Below, piece by piece: positions 8,189 through 17,639 of a stretch of 64,000 bases of DNA (the first letter of the stretch is position 1; every line of letters starts with the position of its first letter). The stretch covers positions 62,001-126,000 of the forward strand of contig CABZWK010000004.1 in NCBI GenBank assembly GCA_902529365.1, written 5' to 3'. The DNA comes from an uncultured Balneola sp. Lineage in GTDB: Bacteria > Bacteroidota > Rhodothermia > Balneolales > Balneolaceae. A program made the translations under genes and the position numbers. The notes beneath the pieces are model-generated. The model did not search any database. It was not told where the DNA came from and saw only the letters and a program-made list of their open reading frames with translations.

Positions 8189-9304
8189 ATGAAATTTTCT
8201 GTATCCAGTAGCGAACTCAACAAAGGGCTCTCCACCGTAATTGGCGCCGTACCTAATAAAGCAACCTTGCCTATTTTAGAAACAATTCTGTTTCAGAGTG
8301 AGGAGAGCAGTATTAAATTAAGTGCCACCGATTTAGAAATTTCCATTATACAACATGTTCAGGCAGATATTGAAGAGCCTGGTTCTATTGCTATTCCGGC
8401 AAGAAGACTTCTGGAAACACTTAGACAGCTCCCTAACATAACGGTCTTTTTTGAAGTAGACGACCGTAACAATATTTTATTTAAAACGGATAAAGGCACC
8501 TATAAACTAGTGGGTGACAATGCCGATGACTTCCCCGAAGTACCTGACTTAATGGATGGAACCACCATTGAAACTAATACCGAGGTCGTTCAACAAGCCA
8601 TTAACAAAACACTTTTCGCTGTATCTAACGATGATTTACGGCCAGCCATGATGGGTGTTTATTTTCAACTCGGCCCCAACGCCTCTCAATTTGTTTCTAC
8701 CGATGGCCACCGGCTCGTTAAGTATAGTACCGCTGAAATGACCACTGCACAGGAACATTCTTTTATTGTTCCAGATAAAGCCTTGTCATTAATTCAAAAA
8801 AGTATTTCCGATGAACTAAGTACCATACAAGTAAATCAAGATCATGTAAGTTTTAAAAGTGGTGCTACCCAATTAATAACCCGCTTAATAAACGAGCAAT
8901 ATCCTAACTACGAGTCGGTAATTCCTCGAGACAATGATAAGTTTTTGTCTATAAGTAAAGACCAAATGCTATCGACCGTCAAACGAGTTTCTATCTTTTC
9001 GAGTAGCACCACTCGACAAATTCGTCTTCATTTAGATGCCGATAAATTGACCATTCGCGCCGAAGATTTGGATATGAGCAGCGAAGCCAAAGAAACGATT
9101 GATTGTGATTACAGTAATGAATCCATGGAAATCGGTTTTAATGCCAAGTACTTGTCCGATGTATTACAAAATATCGATGGGGATGAAGTAAGCTTTGAGT
9201 TTTCCTCTCCAAATAAGGCAGGAATTGTAAAACCCACACAAAGTGACGAAAGCGAAGAGATGTTAATGTTGGTAATGCCGGTTATGTTAAATAGCTATAG
9301 CTAG
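8189..9304 (+). CDS. dnaN: DNA polymerase III beta sliding clamp
   Basis: Homodimeric ring that tethers the replicative polymerase to DNA. The 371-residue protein is full length, from MKFSVSSSELNKGLSTVIGAV to the C-terminal VMPVMLNSY, whose MPVM-like end helps form the protein-binding groove. Typical landmarks include SATDLEI, the FKTDKGTYKLVGDNADDFP segment and TDGHRLV. It stands without dnaA or recF beside it, unlike the classical dnaA-dnaN order, and is followed at 35 bases by an unrelated gene. The 150-base divergent gap with the porV-like gene should hold its promoter; I could not define it. Confidence 0.97.
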   Translation: MKFSVSSSELNKGLSTVIGAVPNKATLPILETILFQSEESSIKLSATDLEISIIQHVQADIEEPGSIAIPARRLLETLRQLPNITVFFEVDDRNNILFKTDKGTYKLVGDNADDFPEVPDLMDGTTIETNTEVVQQAINKTLFAVSNDDLRPAMMGVYFQLGPNASQFVSTDGHRLVKYSTAEMTTAQEHSFIVPDKALSLIQKSISDELSTIQVNQDHVSFKSGATQLITRLINEQYPNYESVIPRDNDKFLSISKDQMLSTVKRVSIFSSSTTRQIRLHLDADKLTIRAEDLDMSSEAKETIDCDYSNESMEIGFNAKYLSDVLQNIDGDEVSFEFSSPNKAGIVKPTQSDESEEMLMLVMPVMLNSYS

Positions 9305-9339
9305 AGCTGCCATGAACCCTTGCCGCTCTTAGTACATCT

Positions 9340-10128
9340 ATGAGCAAAATAATTACTCTTACTACTGATTTTGGGCTTCAAGACCACTATGTAAGTGCCA
9401 TGAAAGCCGTGATGCTAGGAATTTCTCCTGATGTAAGGTTTGTTGATATTTCCCATGAAATACCCCCCCAAGATATTATGGCCGGCGCCTGGGTCATTCG
9501 GAATGCCGCCTTTCTCTTTCCCCCTAAAAGTATTCATTTAGTGGTGGTTGACCCTGGGGTTGGAACCGACAGAAACCCCATTGTTCTGGAGGTAAACAAT
9601 CAGATTTTTGTGGGCCCAGACAACGGAATTTTTTCGCTTTTTTTTGAGGAATTCAACTACAAAGCGTACAAATTAAACAAGCCAAAATACTGGAGAGATG
9701 TTCGATCGAGAACCTTTCACGGACTCGATATATTCTCCCCCATTGCCGCTAATATAGCCAAGGGGGTGTGCTTGCAAGAACTGGGAGATCCCATTAGTGA
9801 TTTAGTGAGTTACCACTGGGCTGTCCCCATAGGGGATAAAGATGGTTTACAGGGATGGGTAATTCACATAGATCGTTTTGGAAACTTAATCACCAACATA
9901 TCCGAAGAATTGATCGAACAAACCATTGGCCGCAGAAAAGTTCGAATATACGTAGGCAATACCATGATCGATCACCTAGTTAATACCTTTGAAGACGTGG
10001 CCCCCGGTGAGCCAGCCGCTTTTGTTGGCAGCTCCGGGATGATGGAAATAGGGATAAATCGAGGGAACGCCGCTGAAATGTTAAGTGTAGATAAAGGCAC
10101 ACAAATCTCATTGGTCCTCCAAAAGTAA
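9340..10128 (+). CDS. SAM hydrolase/hydroxide adenosyltransferase family protein (DUF62)
   Basis: Members hydrolyse S-adenosylmethionine to adenosine and methionine, related to fluorinase/chlorinase. Visible features: N-terminal TLTTDFGLQDHYVSAMKAV, the VVDPGVGTDRNPI block, FVGPDNGIF, FHGLDIFSPIAA, and the C-terminal domain start VIHIDRFGNLITNI. All are standard for the family and none of the substrate-pocket motifs seems missing. The 262-residue length is normal. Cytoplasmic, no signal peptide. Its physiological reason is poorly understood in most bacteria. Probably co-transcribed with dnaN (35-base gap). Confidence 0.9.
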   Translation: MSKIITLTTDFGLQDHYVSAMKAVMLGISPDVRFVDISHEIPPQDIMAGAWVIRNAAFLFPPKSIHLVVVDPGVGTDRNPIVLEVNNQIFVGPDNGIFSLFFEEFNYKAYKLNKPKYWRDVRSRTFHGLDIFSPIAANIAKGVCLQELGDPISDLVSYHWAVPIGDKDGLQGWVIHIDRFGNLITNISEELIEQTIGRRKVRIYVGNTMIDHLVNTFEDVAPGEPAAFVGSSGMMEIGINRGNAAEMLSVDKGTQISLVLQK

Positions 10129-10287
10129 CCTTGAGATCGTTAGATTTGGTCAAGTTAACGCATTACGTCAAAGCTTCGTTTTATAGGCATTTGTGTTCGT
10201 AACGTTTAGTGCCACAGCTCGTATACCTATGTATGACGGCAATCATGATGCAATAAATCAACTAATTTCAACTATCAGTCAGAAGCT

Positions 10288-11088
10288 ATGTCTTTGGAAC
10301 TTCGCGCCCCTCACAATGAACGCCTTTCTATGGAACTACCGGTAGAGGTTGCGCACCTGGTCACCCCTTTTAATGGGTCTCTTTGTGCGGCAGATGGGCG
10401 GCTCTATTCTATTGATCGTAATATTGTGCAACTCGTTGAAAATAAAAGAACGTTTGATACCCTCGCTCAGCTATCCAACCATGTACCAGTTACTGCTCAA
10501 GTGTACGAGGATCTATGGAGAAGACGCTCTATAGGTTTACTAAGTGGGGAAGATTTTAGTTTAGAAGAGGAAAAAAAACTATTACTGGATTGGACCGTGC
10601 CAAAAGGTGGGGAAAAAATATTAGATGTAGGCTGCTCCACGGCCTTTTATGCAAGAAGCCTACAAGATTACGAACCTGGCGCACAGACTGTCGCACTCGA
10701 CCTTTCCCTTCCCATGCTCCAAAAAGCTCGTGAAAAAGCGGTGGACGAAGAAGTTGACCTATTTTTATTGCAAGCCGACGCTCGCCAACTACCTTTTTTT
10801 AGTGATACCTTCGATTTAGTTGCCATGGGAGGGACCTTAAACGAAGTATCCAATACCGCTAAGGTACTTACTGAAATTCGGAGAGTATTACGACCAAATG
10901 GCCGCTTTTTTATTATGTATCTTCTAAAAAGTACCCATTGGTTAGGTAGAGTAACTCAAGAATCTAGTTCATTGGGAGGCTTACATTTTTGGACCTATGA
11001 AGAATCAAAAAATCTATTTAAAGGGACAGGTTTCACCATAGACCGAGTGGAAACTAAAGGTATTGTAGCCTTTGCACTGCTGGTTTAA
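10288..11088 (+). CDS. Class I SAM-dependent methyltransferase
   Basis: The Rossmann motif I LDVGCSTAFYARSL is followed by VALDLSLPMLQKAREKA (acidic residue binding ribose), QADARQLPFFSDTFDLVAMGGTLNEV (motifs II/III) and EIRRVLRPNGRFFIMYLL, the classic methyltransferase core at about residues 105-210. An N-terminal region of about 70 residues with LCAADGRLYSIDRNIVQL resembles the small pre-domain seen in some lipid/quinone methyltransferases, but with only one cysteine there is no zinc site. The substrate cannot be named. A 159-base gap separates it from the preceding gene. Confidence 0.85.
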   Translation: MSLELRAPHNERLSMELPVEVAHLVTPFNGSLCAADGRLYSIDRNIVQLVENKRTFDTLAQLSNHVPVTAQVYEDLWRRRSIGLLSGEDFSLEEEKKLLLDWTVPKGGEKILDVGCSTAFYARSLQDYEPGAQTVALDLSLPMLQKAREKAVDEEVDLFLLQADARQLPFFSDTFDLVAMGGTLNEVSNTAKVLTEIRRVLRPNGRFFIMYLLKSTHWLGRVTQESSSLGGLHFWTYEESKNLFKGTGFTIDRVETKGIVAFALLV

Positions 11089-11125
11089 CGGTACAATCTA
11101 AGTATACTATTCCTGAACACTGGCT

Positions 11126-12763
11126 TTACATTTGTTCCGGCGCATGGATACCCAAAATGCCTAATCCATTATATAAAACCCTAGCAGTTTGTCTCGACAA
11201 AAGAACTCGAGCTTGTGCATATTCTTGTTCTACGCCCATAATTCTGCAGTCATGGTAGAAAGAGGTAAAGTCGGTCGCCACATCATTCAAGTAATTAATT
11301 AACCGATGGGGTTCATTTGCGTGAGCGGCTCCTGCAATCGCTTTAGGTAATTTAAAGAGTGTTTTCATCAGGGTTAATTCCGAAGGATGAACCAATGGTT
11401 TTAACTGCTCAAGGGTTGGGAATTCTGGAGGAACGCCATATTCTTCTTCCGCTTTACGTAGGATACTGTGAATGCGTGCATGTGCATATTGAAGATAAAA
11501 TACTGGGTTCTTTTCACCAGCCTCTTTGGCTTGTCCTATATCAAATTCCAAGTGAGTATTTGGAGACCTCATCAAGAAGAAAAATCGAGTAACATCCGAA
11601 CCTACCTCATCCATTAATTCGTCTAAGGTAACAAAATTAGCTTTTCGTGTACTCATTTTAAAAGGTTGACCGTCTTTAACTAAGGTCACAAACTGATAGA
11701 CAATAACGCGTATTCGTTGCTCATCATAACCCAGTGCTTGTAATGCGGATAATACATCTGGGTAAGTTGCGATATGATCGGCACCAAATACGTCCAAGCA
11801 CTCATCATAGCCTCTGTCTAATTTATTGGCATGATAAGCAATATCGGGTAGGCGATACGTTGGCTCTCCCGTACTTTTTACTAAAACAGTATCTTTTTCT
11901 TTTCCAAACTCAGTAGTTTTAAACCACGTTGCCCCATCCGCTTCGTAGACCAAGCCTCTTTCTTTTAGCGCTGCCAGCACCTTCTCAATGTCTCCATTTT
12001 CATATAGATCAAATTCGTTAAAGAAACTGTCCATATGAATATTCATTCGCTCCAATGTATGGCTAATGTCCGTAAATATGGCTTCTTGGGCTACTTTTTT
12101 GAATGCCTCCCAATCCTTTTTTTCCCAATCATTGCCGTATTGGTCAACAATTCCTTGGGCAATATCAATGATATAAGCACCCTCATAGCCTCCCTCTGGT
12201 AGCTCTATCGACTGACCTAATATTTGCTGGTATCGGGCTTGTACACTTTGACCTAATATCCTCATTTGGCGGCCTGCATCGTTAAAATAGTATTCCCGAT
12301 CTACAGACGCCCCTGTCCATTCCAATAAGCGAGCAATCGTATCTCCTAGTACCGCATTTCTTCCATGTCCCACAGTCAAAGGCCCGGTAGGATTTGCACT
12401 GACAAATTCTATTTGGACCCGTTTCCCTTTTCTAGACACTGTTTTACCAAAATCTGAGCCTTCTTCTATAATCGCTCTTAATTGTTGATATACATATTCC
12501 TTCGCAAATCGAAAGTTTATGAAGCCAGGCCCAGCAATTTCGATGGCCTCCAACACCTGTGGGTCTAGTGGCATAGCGTCAAGCAGTTGCTGAGCAATAG
12601 TACGGGGGTTTTGGCGCAGTGGTTTTGCTAAAAGCATGGCGATATTGGTCGATACGTCGCCATGTTCTGCAACTTTAGGAGATTCTAATTGAATCTCAGG
12701 CAGCTCGGAGATATCAAGTCCCGATAAGGCCTTTTTTAGTAAATCATAGATGTAACTGTTCAT
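11126..12763 (-). CDS. argS: Arginyl-tRNA synthetase
   Basis: Class I aminoacyl-tRNA synthetase charging tRNA-Arg. The N-terminal additional domain covers about residues 1-105; the nucleotide-binding HIGH equivalent is VGHG at 131-134 in SANPTGPLTVGHGR; the second signature is KMSTR at 369-373; the DALR anticodon domain starts near VFYLQYAHARIHSILR and ends with GLGILGIHAPEQM. At 545 residues it is slightly short but complete. Transcribed on the minus strand after radC's terminator and convergent with the methyltransferase gene; probably its own transcription unit. Confidence 0.97.
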   Translation of the reverse strand: MNSYIYDLLKKALSGLDISELPEIQLESPKVAEHGDVSTNIAMLLAKPLRQNPRTIAQQLLDAMPLDPQVLEAIEIAGPGFINFRFAKEYVYQQLRAIIEEGSDFGKTVSRKGKRVQIEFVSANPTGPLTVGHGRNAVLGDTIARLLEWTGASVDREYYFNDAGRQMRILGQSVQARYQQILGQSIELPEGGYEGAYIIDIAQGIVDQYGNDWEKKDWEAFKKVAQEAIFTDISHTLERMNIHMDSFFNEFDLYENGDIEKVLAALKERGLVYEADGATWFKTTEFGKEKDTVLVKSTGEPTYRLPDIAYHANKLDRGYDECLDVFGADHIATYPDVLSALQALGYDEQRIRVIVYQFVTLVKDGQPFKMSTRKANFVTLDELMDEVGSDVTRFFFLMRSPNTHLEFDIGQAKEAGEKNPVFYLQYAHARIHSILRKAEEEYGVPPEFPTLEQLKPLVHPSELTLMKTLFKLPKAIAGAAHANEPHRLINYLNDVATDFTSFYHDCRIMGVEQEYAQARVLLSRQTARVLYNGLGILGIHAPEQM

Positions 12764-12810
12764 GTTCTAAAGATACAGTTTTCCCTTGAATGGTGTTAGC
12801 CCAAAAGGGG

Positions 12811-12831
12811 GACAAAACGCCCCCAGGGCGT
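12811..12831 (-). terminator. Rho-independent terminator downstream of radC
   Basis: On the minus strand ACGCCC-TGG-GGGCGT forms a perfect 6-bp G+C-rich stem (12831-12826 with 12822-12817) followed by TTTTGT. It lies four bases after the radC stop and upstream of argS. Confidence 0.75.
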
Positions 12832-12834
12832 CCC

Positions 12835-13504
12835 TTATACTAAACCCTCACTTCGCATAGATACATAGTCATAGCCGGCAATAATGATATGATCATCAAG
12901 GAGTACTCCTAACATGGTACCGGCTTCTTGAATACGCTTTGTTAACTGTATGTCCGCATGAGATGCCCGTATATTCCCAGATGGGTGATTGTGTAAGACA
13001 ATAATGGATTGGGCGTGGTGTAAAATAGATAGTCTCATAACTTCAGCCGGTTCTACTACGGTGGCACGACTACCGCCCGAGCTAATTTGCTTAAAATCGA
13101 TCATTTGTTTTTGATTATTCAAGAAGCAGACAATAAACACCTCTTTGGTTAAATGGCGAAGTTTAGGCCCAAAAAACGCAGCTACCGCCTCGGAGCCCGT
13201 CATTTGAACGGGCAATATATCCGAAGGGCTTTTCACCCGCCGTAATAGTTCAAAACAAGCCTCTAAGGTAAGTGCTTTGACCTGGGCAATACCAGGAACT
13301 ACCCGTAACTCTTTCCATTCTTTCCGGGACATGGCATGCAGGCCTCCCGTCTCTTTTTAAAAGTATTCGCGCTGTATCTAACACATTATACTTTTTGGAA
13401 CCCGATCGAATTAGTATGGCCAATAATTCCGCGTCCGTTAATAAGGAGGCGCCATGCCGTTTTAATTTTTCTCGTGGTTGCTCTTGGGTACTTAATTCTT
13501 GCAC
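12835..13504 (-). pseudogene. radC: radC (JAB/MPN-domain protein), frameshifted
   Basis: The N-terminal helix-hairpin-helix part (PREKLKRHGASLLTDAELLAIL) and the C-terminal MPN metalloprotease-like domain (VLHNHPSGNIRASHADIQLT, GVLLDDHIIIAGY) are both present but in different frames. The coding strand reads through LLKRD and then needs a +1 shift inside a GGG run near 13345 to continue as GGLHAMSRKEWKELRVVPG, the usual RadC sequence. MPN ligands (HNHPSG, downstream Asp) are intact. The first part can only start at GTG 13502-13504; an upstream ATG at 13529-13531 is in frame but cut off by TAG at 13517-13519 (MNDK-stop-SRF), which may be a second lesion. Genuine decay is therefore plausible, though a one-base sequencing insertion cannot be excluded. 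Confidence 0.8.
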
Positions 13505-13607
13505 CCTGAAACGGGACTATTTATCATTCATAGTTTGCTCTGTTTTAACATTAATATTCTGTTAAAAAAAGAGCATCGAACGAGTGATTTCTTACCTTAT
13601 TATTTTA

Positions 13608-16127
13608 TTAAAAATCAGTGCTACAGTACCGCATCCAATCCGAACCAATAGGAGAACCTGGGGGTACTCCCAACGCGGGGGATGCTTCGAAAATAGCGGA
13701 ATCATCAAGATATTGATCAATCATAAGCGCCGCTTGTCTGGCCATTGGCCGCATAAACCCTTCCATCATAGATGCTACCGATTCAAGTTTATCAAGTGCT
13801 ATCGCTTTGGTAAGTGGACTAGACTGGCTTGACGCATGTAATGCAATCATGTGGCGAATTACCTCATAATTGACCATTTCCTGAACGGCTCCCTGGTAAC
13901 TCTGTGACTCCTCTTTCCCCCAAGTTACAGTCAATAGCGCATCTAGGGTTTCAACCAAGCTTAGGTTATTGTCTCTAGATCCGTACTCCACCAGGCGATT
14001 TGCTCTCTCCGGATGTAACAACAACCCAAGAGTCAGATTTGCAGAAGACTGAGCAATACTTAAGGCATCCAGGGAAGGGCCTGTTCTGCCTCTGAATAAT
14101 TCTCTGGTTGATGGGAGCCCGGCCGGCCGCGGAGGAATCATATCGAGCAGTGAAAGGGGAAGAGCCAAGACTTCCGGCTCTAAGGTAGATAGAACGGCTT
14201 GGAGGGCATTTCGCTGAGCACTCGCGCGGACGATACGAGGGCTAGGCTGATTATCTCCTTTAATTTTGTAGGTATATTCCATACCCCCAATTAACTTTAC
14301 TGTACCTTCAACCTGATATCTGTGGAAAAAATAAATGGGTACCAGAACATCTTCCAAATAAGTTGTAGGACGGCCACTGGGTATATTTGCCATTCCAAAT
14401 TGTGTAAGAGCAATGTCTCGCACCTCTAAAATATGGGCCAATTGGTCGGTCGGATCTTGTCCATAATCCCATAAATGCGCCGTTGGATGCGACCCACCTT
14501 GTGGTCTTGCATCATTGTCAGAAATATAATCCAATCCCCTAGCATGGGCCTGCTCAAGTAGTTCATTCAAGGCCTTTGTTTCATCCACATTGTCTGGGAA
14601 ATCCTGGTATCCGTAGGCTATGGTAACTTTATCCCAATCGCCAATGGCGGTGTCGTATGCATCATCCAGATTCAATTCTCCATCAACAATATCCACCTTA
14701 GGGTGAGGGTAATCCATAACGGACGCTCGACCATTTACACTTGAAGCAAAATTGTGATAAATACCTAAAGTGTGCCCTACTTCATGCGCAGAGAGTTGTC
14801 GAATTCGTGCTAGGGCCATCTTCATCATGGGCGAATCAGCTAGGTTTTCCAGCGCACCCTCACTTTCGGATTCTTCGCTAAATGGAGCCAATAACCCGGT
14901 GGCAATCATATAATCTTGGCGCACTCGTAATGAGCCCAAAAGGACATTCCCCTTGATAATTTCACCGGTTCTCGGATCAACCACAGATCCTCCATATGAC
15001 CATCCTCGAGTGGAGCGATGCACCCAGTTAATCACATTGTATCGAATATCTAGGGGATGAGCATCGTCGGGTAGCACTCTTACCTGAAAAGCATCTTTAT
15101 ATCCAATAGCTTCAAAAGCCTGATTCCACCATCGAGCTCCATTCAGTAAGGCTGATCTAACGGGTTCGGGAGTCCCGTTATCTAAATAATATATGATCGG
15201 ATCAACGGCCTCACTTACTTCCGCCATAGGATCTTTTTTCTCTAGCCTATGACGATTAATAAATCGAACGGCCATGTCCTGCTCAATGGGCGCAGCATAA
15301 TCCATAAAGGTCGTTGGGTAATAGCCCGCTCTAGGATCATAGACTCTTGGGGTGTACTTATTATCCGGAAGCTCAACAAATGAATGATGTTGCCGCACCG
15401 TTATGGCCGACGGGTCGGGTACCACTGATCTTACTTCACGGCCAGGATTACTCCCTGTAAAAGTAAGCATTGTTTCGAATTCAGTATTCTTTGGGAAGTT
15501 GAAAGTACCTTCTGGGTACAAAGCGGAACGACTCTTATCCAAGCTATAAGAGCCTTCTCCCATCCTCCGTAACCGATCGGTAACCCCATGAGCATCTCGC
15601 ATCAAAAAGGGGGTTAAATCGATTAGATATGCTCCATTTTCTTCTGCTTCAATAGGAAAACCGTACAATACCGACGAAGCAAAAGCCTCCCGAACCGACT
15701 TTTTTTCTAACTCATTATCAGACTGGGCTATATACCGTAGGTTGGGCTGTATGAGAAATAATTTCGGGCCTCTCTTTTCGAAATACACCACTCGCTCACC
15801 GCCTTGCTGGCTCCTATCCAAACCAATATCATTGGATCCAACCCCAGCAGCTAAGTAATTGGCATAAAGAAATTCTTTATTTAACTCCGTTACTCGTAAC
15901 CAAAGCTTATCTTGACCCTCATCAAAATAATAGGTGAAAAAACCCTCTAAGACATCTAAATCACCTATTTTCTCAGAAATATTTTGGGCGTTACTAGCTC
16001 CAACAAAAAGGACCTGAATCAAGAAAAGAAACAGCAATTTGTACCCAGCCACATGATAAAATAATTTACTTTTTCGGGTTGATGGTACCGCCGCAGACTC
16101 AACGGCTCTTGAATGATTATTCCACAT
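13608..16127 (-). CDS. Secreted zinc-dependent metalloprotease (DUF5117/DUF4953 type)
   Basis: An 839-residue protein with a signal-peptide-like stretch after a long N-region (YKLLFLFLIQVLFVGASNAQ, about residues 29-48). The metzincin zinc site HEVGHTLGIYH is at 448-458, followed by the Met-turn-like SVMDYP. Upstream blocks VLYGFPIEAE, RQHHSFVELPDNKYTPRVYDP and NGARWWNQAFEAIGY are typical of the large Bacteroidota family of secreted metalloproteases with N-terminal DUF5117/5118 and C-terminal DUF4953 regions. The substrate is unknown. No T9SS C-terminal sorting domain is apparent; the end is GSDWMRYCSTDF. It is preceded on the same strand by the symporter gene with a 27-base gap. Confidence 0.88.
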   Translation of the reverse strand: MWNNHSRAVESAAVPSTRKSKLFYHVAGYKLLFLFLIQVLFVGASNAQNISEKIGDLDVLEGFFTYYFDEGQDKLWLRVTELNKEFLYANYLAAGVGSNDIGLDRSQQGGERVVYFEKRGPKLFLIQPNLRYIAQSDNELEKKSVREAFASSVLYGFPIEAEENGAYLIDLTPFLMRDAHGVTDRLRRMGEGSYSLDKSRSALYPEGTFNFPKNTEFETMLTFTGSNPGREVRSVVPDPSAITVRQHHSFVELPDNKYTPRVYDPRAGYYPTTFMDYAAPIEQDMAVRFINRHRLEKKDPMAEVSEAVDPIIYYLDNGTPEPVRSALLNGARWWNQAFEAIGYKDAFQVRVLPDDAHPLDIRYNVINWVHRSTRGWSYGGSVVDPRTGEIIKGNVLLGSLRVRQDYMIATGLLAPFSEESESEGALENLADSPMMKMALARIRQLSAHEVGHTLGIYHNFASSVNGRASVMDYPHPKVDIVDGELNLDDAYDTAIGDWDKVTIAYGYQDFPDNVDETKALNELLEQAHARGLDYISDNDARPQGGSHPTAHLWDYGQDPTDQLAHILEVRDIALTQFGMANIPSGRPTTYLEDVLVPIYFFHRYQVEGTVKLIGGMEYTYKIKGDNQPSPRIVRASAQRNALQAVLSTLEPEVLALPLSLLDMIPPRPAGLPSTRELFRGRTGPSLDALSIAQSSANLTLGLLLHPERANRLVEYGSRDNNLSLVETLDALLTVTWGKEESQSYQGAVQEMVNYEVIRHMIALHASSQSSPLTKAIALDKLESVASMMEGFMRPMARQAALMIDQYLDDSAIFEASPALGVPPGSPIGSDWMRYCSTDF

Positions 16128-16154
16128 AATTATACGATTTAAATTAGGGTCAAG

Positions 16155-17492
16155 TTAATCTTGAAGAGATTCATTTTTCATCCTATCAAAATAATCGTGA
16201 GCAGCGCTCATGACTTTTGGAGACAACAGAATGGCTGCTGTCATCGTAGGAATGGCCATTAATGCAAACATTCCATCGGTAAAGTTCAAGACAGCTTCAA
16301 TGGTGGCTACCGAACCAAAAATAATGGCCGCCGCATAAAAATAGTTGAAGTACTTCTGCCGCTCCGCTCCGGCCAAAAAGCCTAAACATTTTGTGCTGTA
16401 ATACGAATAGGTGAACAAAGAGCTAAAGGCAAATATAAGTACACAAACCATGAGCACATACACCCCTGTAGGACCCATCGCCTCCTGAAATGCCGAGGCC
16501 GTCAAGCTTATCCCATTAACATCACCAGAGGTCCAAACTCCCGTCACTAAAATAGCCAAAGCCGTCATGGTACAGACCACTAAAGTATCAATAAACGGGC
16601 CCATCATAGCCACCAAACCTTCACGCACTGGCTCTTTAGTTTTGGCGGCACCATGAGCCAAAGTCGCGGTTCCTATTCCTGCCTCGTTTGAAAATGCAGC
16701 TCTTCGAACCCCTGTTATAATCAAGGCCCCAAGGGCTCCACCCATTACCGAATTTGCGGTAAAAGCGTCCGTAACAATTAAGAGCAGATACTTTCCAAGC
16801 ACATCCACATGTACTAGTAAAATGTAGGCAACACTTCCTACGTAAAGCACCACCATAGCCGGTACCATTTTTGATGCAACCTTTCCGATTCGCTTTATGC
16901 CCCCAAAAATAACCAACGATACGACCGCTAAAATGACTAAGCCACTTATTAAATCGGTATTAAAGTGGTTATTGGGGTCGGAAATTCCATTCGGAATAAG
17001 TAAAAAATCACGTACAATTTGGGTCACTTGATTGGCTTGAAAGATGGGTAAAGGGCCAAATAACCCGGCGACCGCAAAAAGCCCCGCCAATGGTTTCCAT
17101 TTTTTACCCAATCCCTCGGTAATAATGTACATAGTACCCCCTTGCAAATGTCCCTCGGAATCGTGTCCTCGATACATAACAGAAAGCGTACAAGTAAAAA
17201 ACTTGGTAGCCATACCAACTATGGCACTAATCCACATCCAAAAAACAGCGCCAGGACCCCCGACGGCAATCGCTACCGCCACCCCACTTATGTTCCCCAT
17301 TCCTACCGTTGCCGCTAGTGCACTTGCCAAGGCTTCAAAGTGACTAATATCTCCAGGGTCATCTGGGTCATCGTATTTTCCCCGCAATACTTCAATAGCA
17401 TGCCAGAAATATCGGTAGGGGATAAATCGAGAGTAAATTAAAAAGTAGAGACCACCACCTACTAATAGTACGACTAATGGAGTCCCCCACAT
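16155..17492 (-). CDS. Sodium/alanine (amino acid) symporter, AgcS family
   Basis: An inner-membrane Na+-coupled amino acid carrier with about 10-11 membrane spans. Diagnostic blocks: ALASALAATVGMGNISGVAVAI, GGPGAVFWMW, LQGGTMYIITEGLG and RRAAFSNEAGIGTATLAHGAAKT. From the first ATG (17490-17492) the protein is 445 residues, but homology-like sequence continues upstream for 18 codons (INAVLETIDRILAGFSSF) to an in-frame TAA at 17547-17549. That stretch has no ATG, GTG or TTG; the codon after TAA is ATT. AgcS proteins usually have such an N-terminal helix, so the natural start is probably ATT at 17544-17546, CTG, or a mutated ATG. Apart from this, the sequence looks intact. Confidence 0.88.
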   Translation of the reverse strand: MWGTPLVVLLVGGGLYFLIYSRFIPYRYFWHAIEVLRGKYDDPDDPGDISHFEALASALAATVGMGNISGVAVAIAVGGPGAVFWMWISAIVGMATKFFTCTLSVMYRGHDSEGHLQGGTMYIITEGLGKKWKPLAGLFAVAGLFGPLPIFQANQVTQIVRDFLLIPNGISDPNNHFNTDLISGLVILAVVSLVIFGGIKRIGKVASKMVPAMVVLYVGSVAYILLVHVDVLGKYLLLIVTDAFTANSVMGGALGALIITGVRRAAFSNEAGIGTATLAHGAAKTKEPVREGLVAMMGPFIDTLVVCTMTALAILVTGVWTSGDVNGISLTASAFQEAMGPTGVYVLMVCVLIFAFSSLFTYSYYSTKCLGFLAGAERQKYFNYFYAAAIIFGSVATIEAVLNFTDGMFALMAIPTMTAAILLSPKVMSAAHDYFDRMKNESLQD

Positions 17493-17639
17493 GAATGACG
17501 AAAAACCGGCTAAAATACGATCAATTGTTTCCAGAACAGCGTTAATTTAGTTAGTAATAAAAATCTTAAACTCGTTCTAAAAGAGGGAAATCACAAATAA
17601 AAATGGCGATTAATTATAAGAATCTTGAAACGGTTAAAA

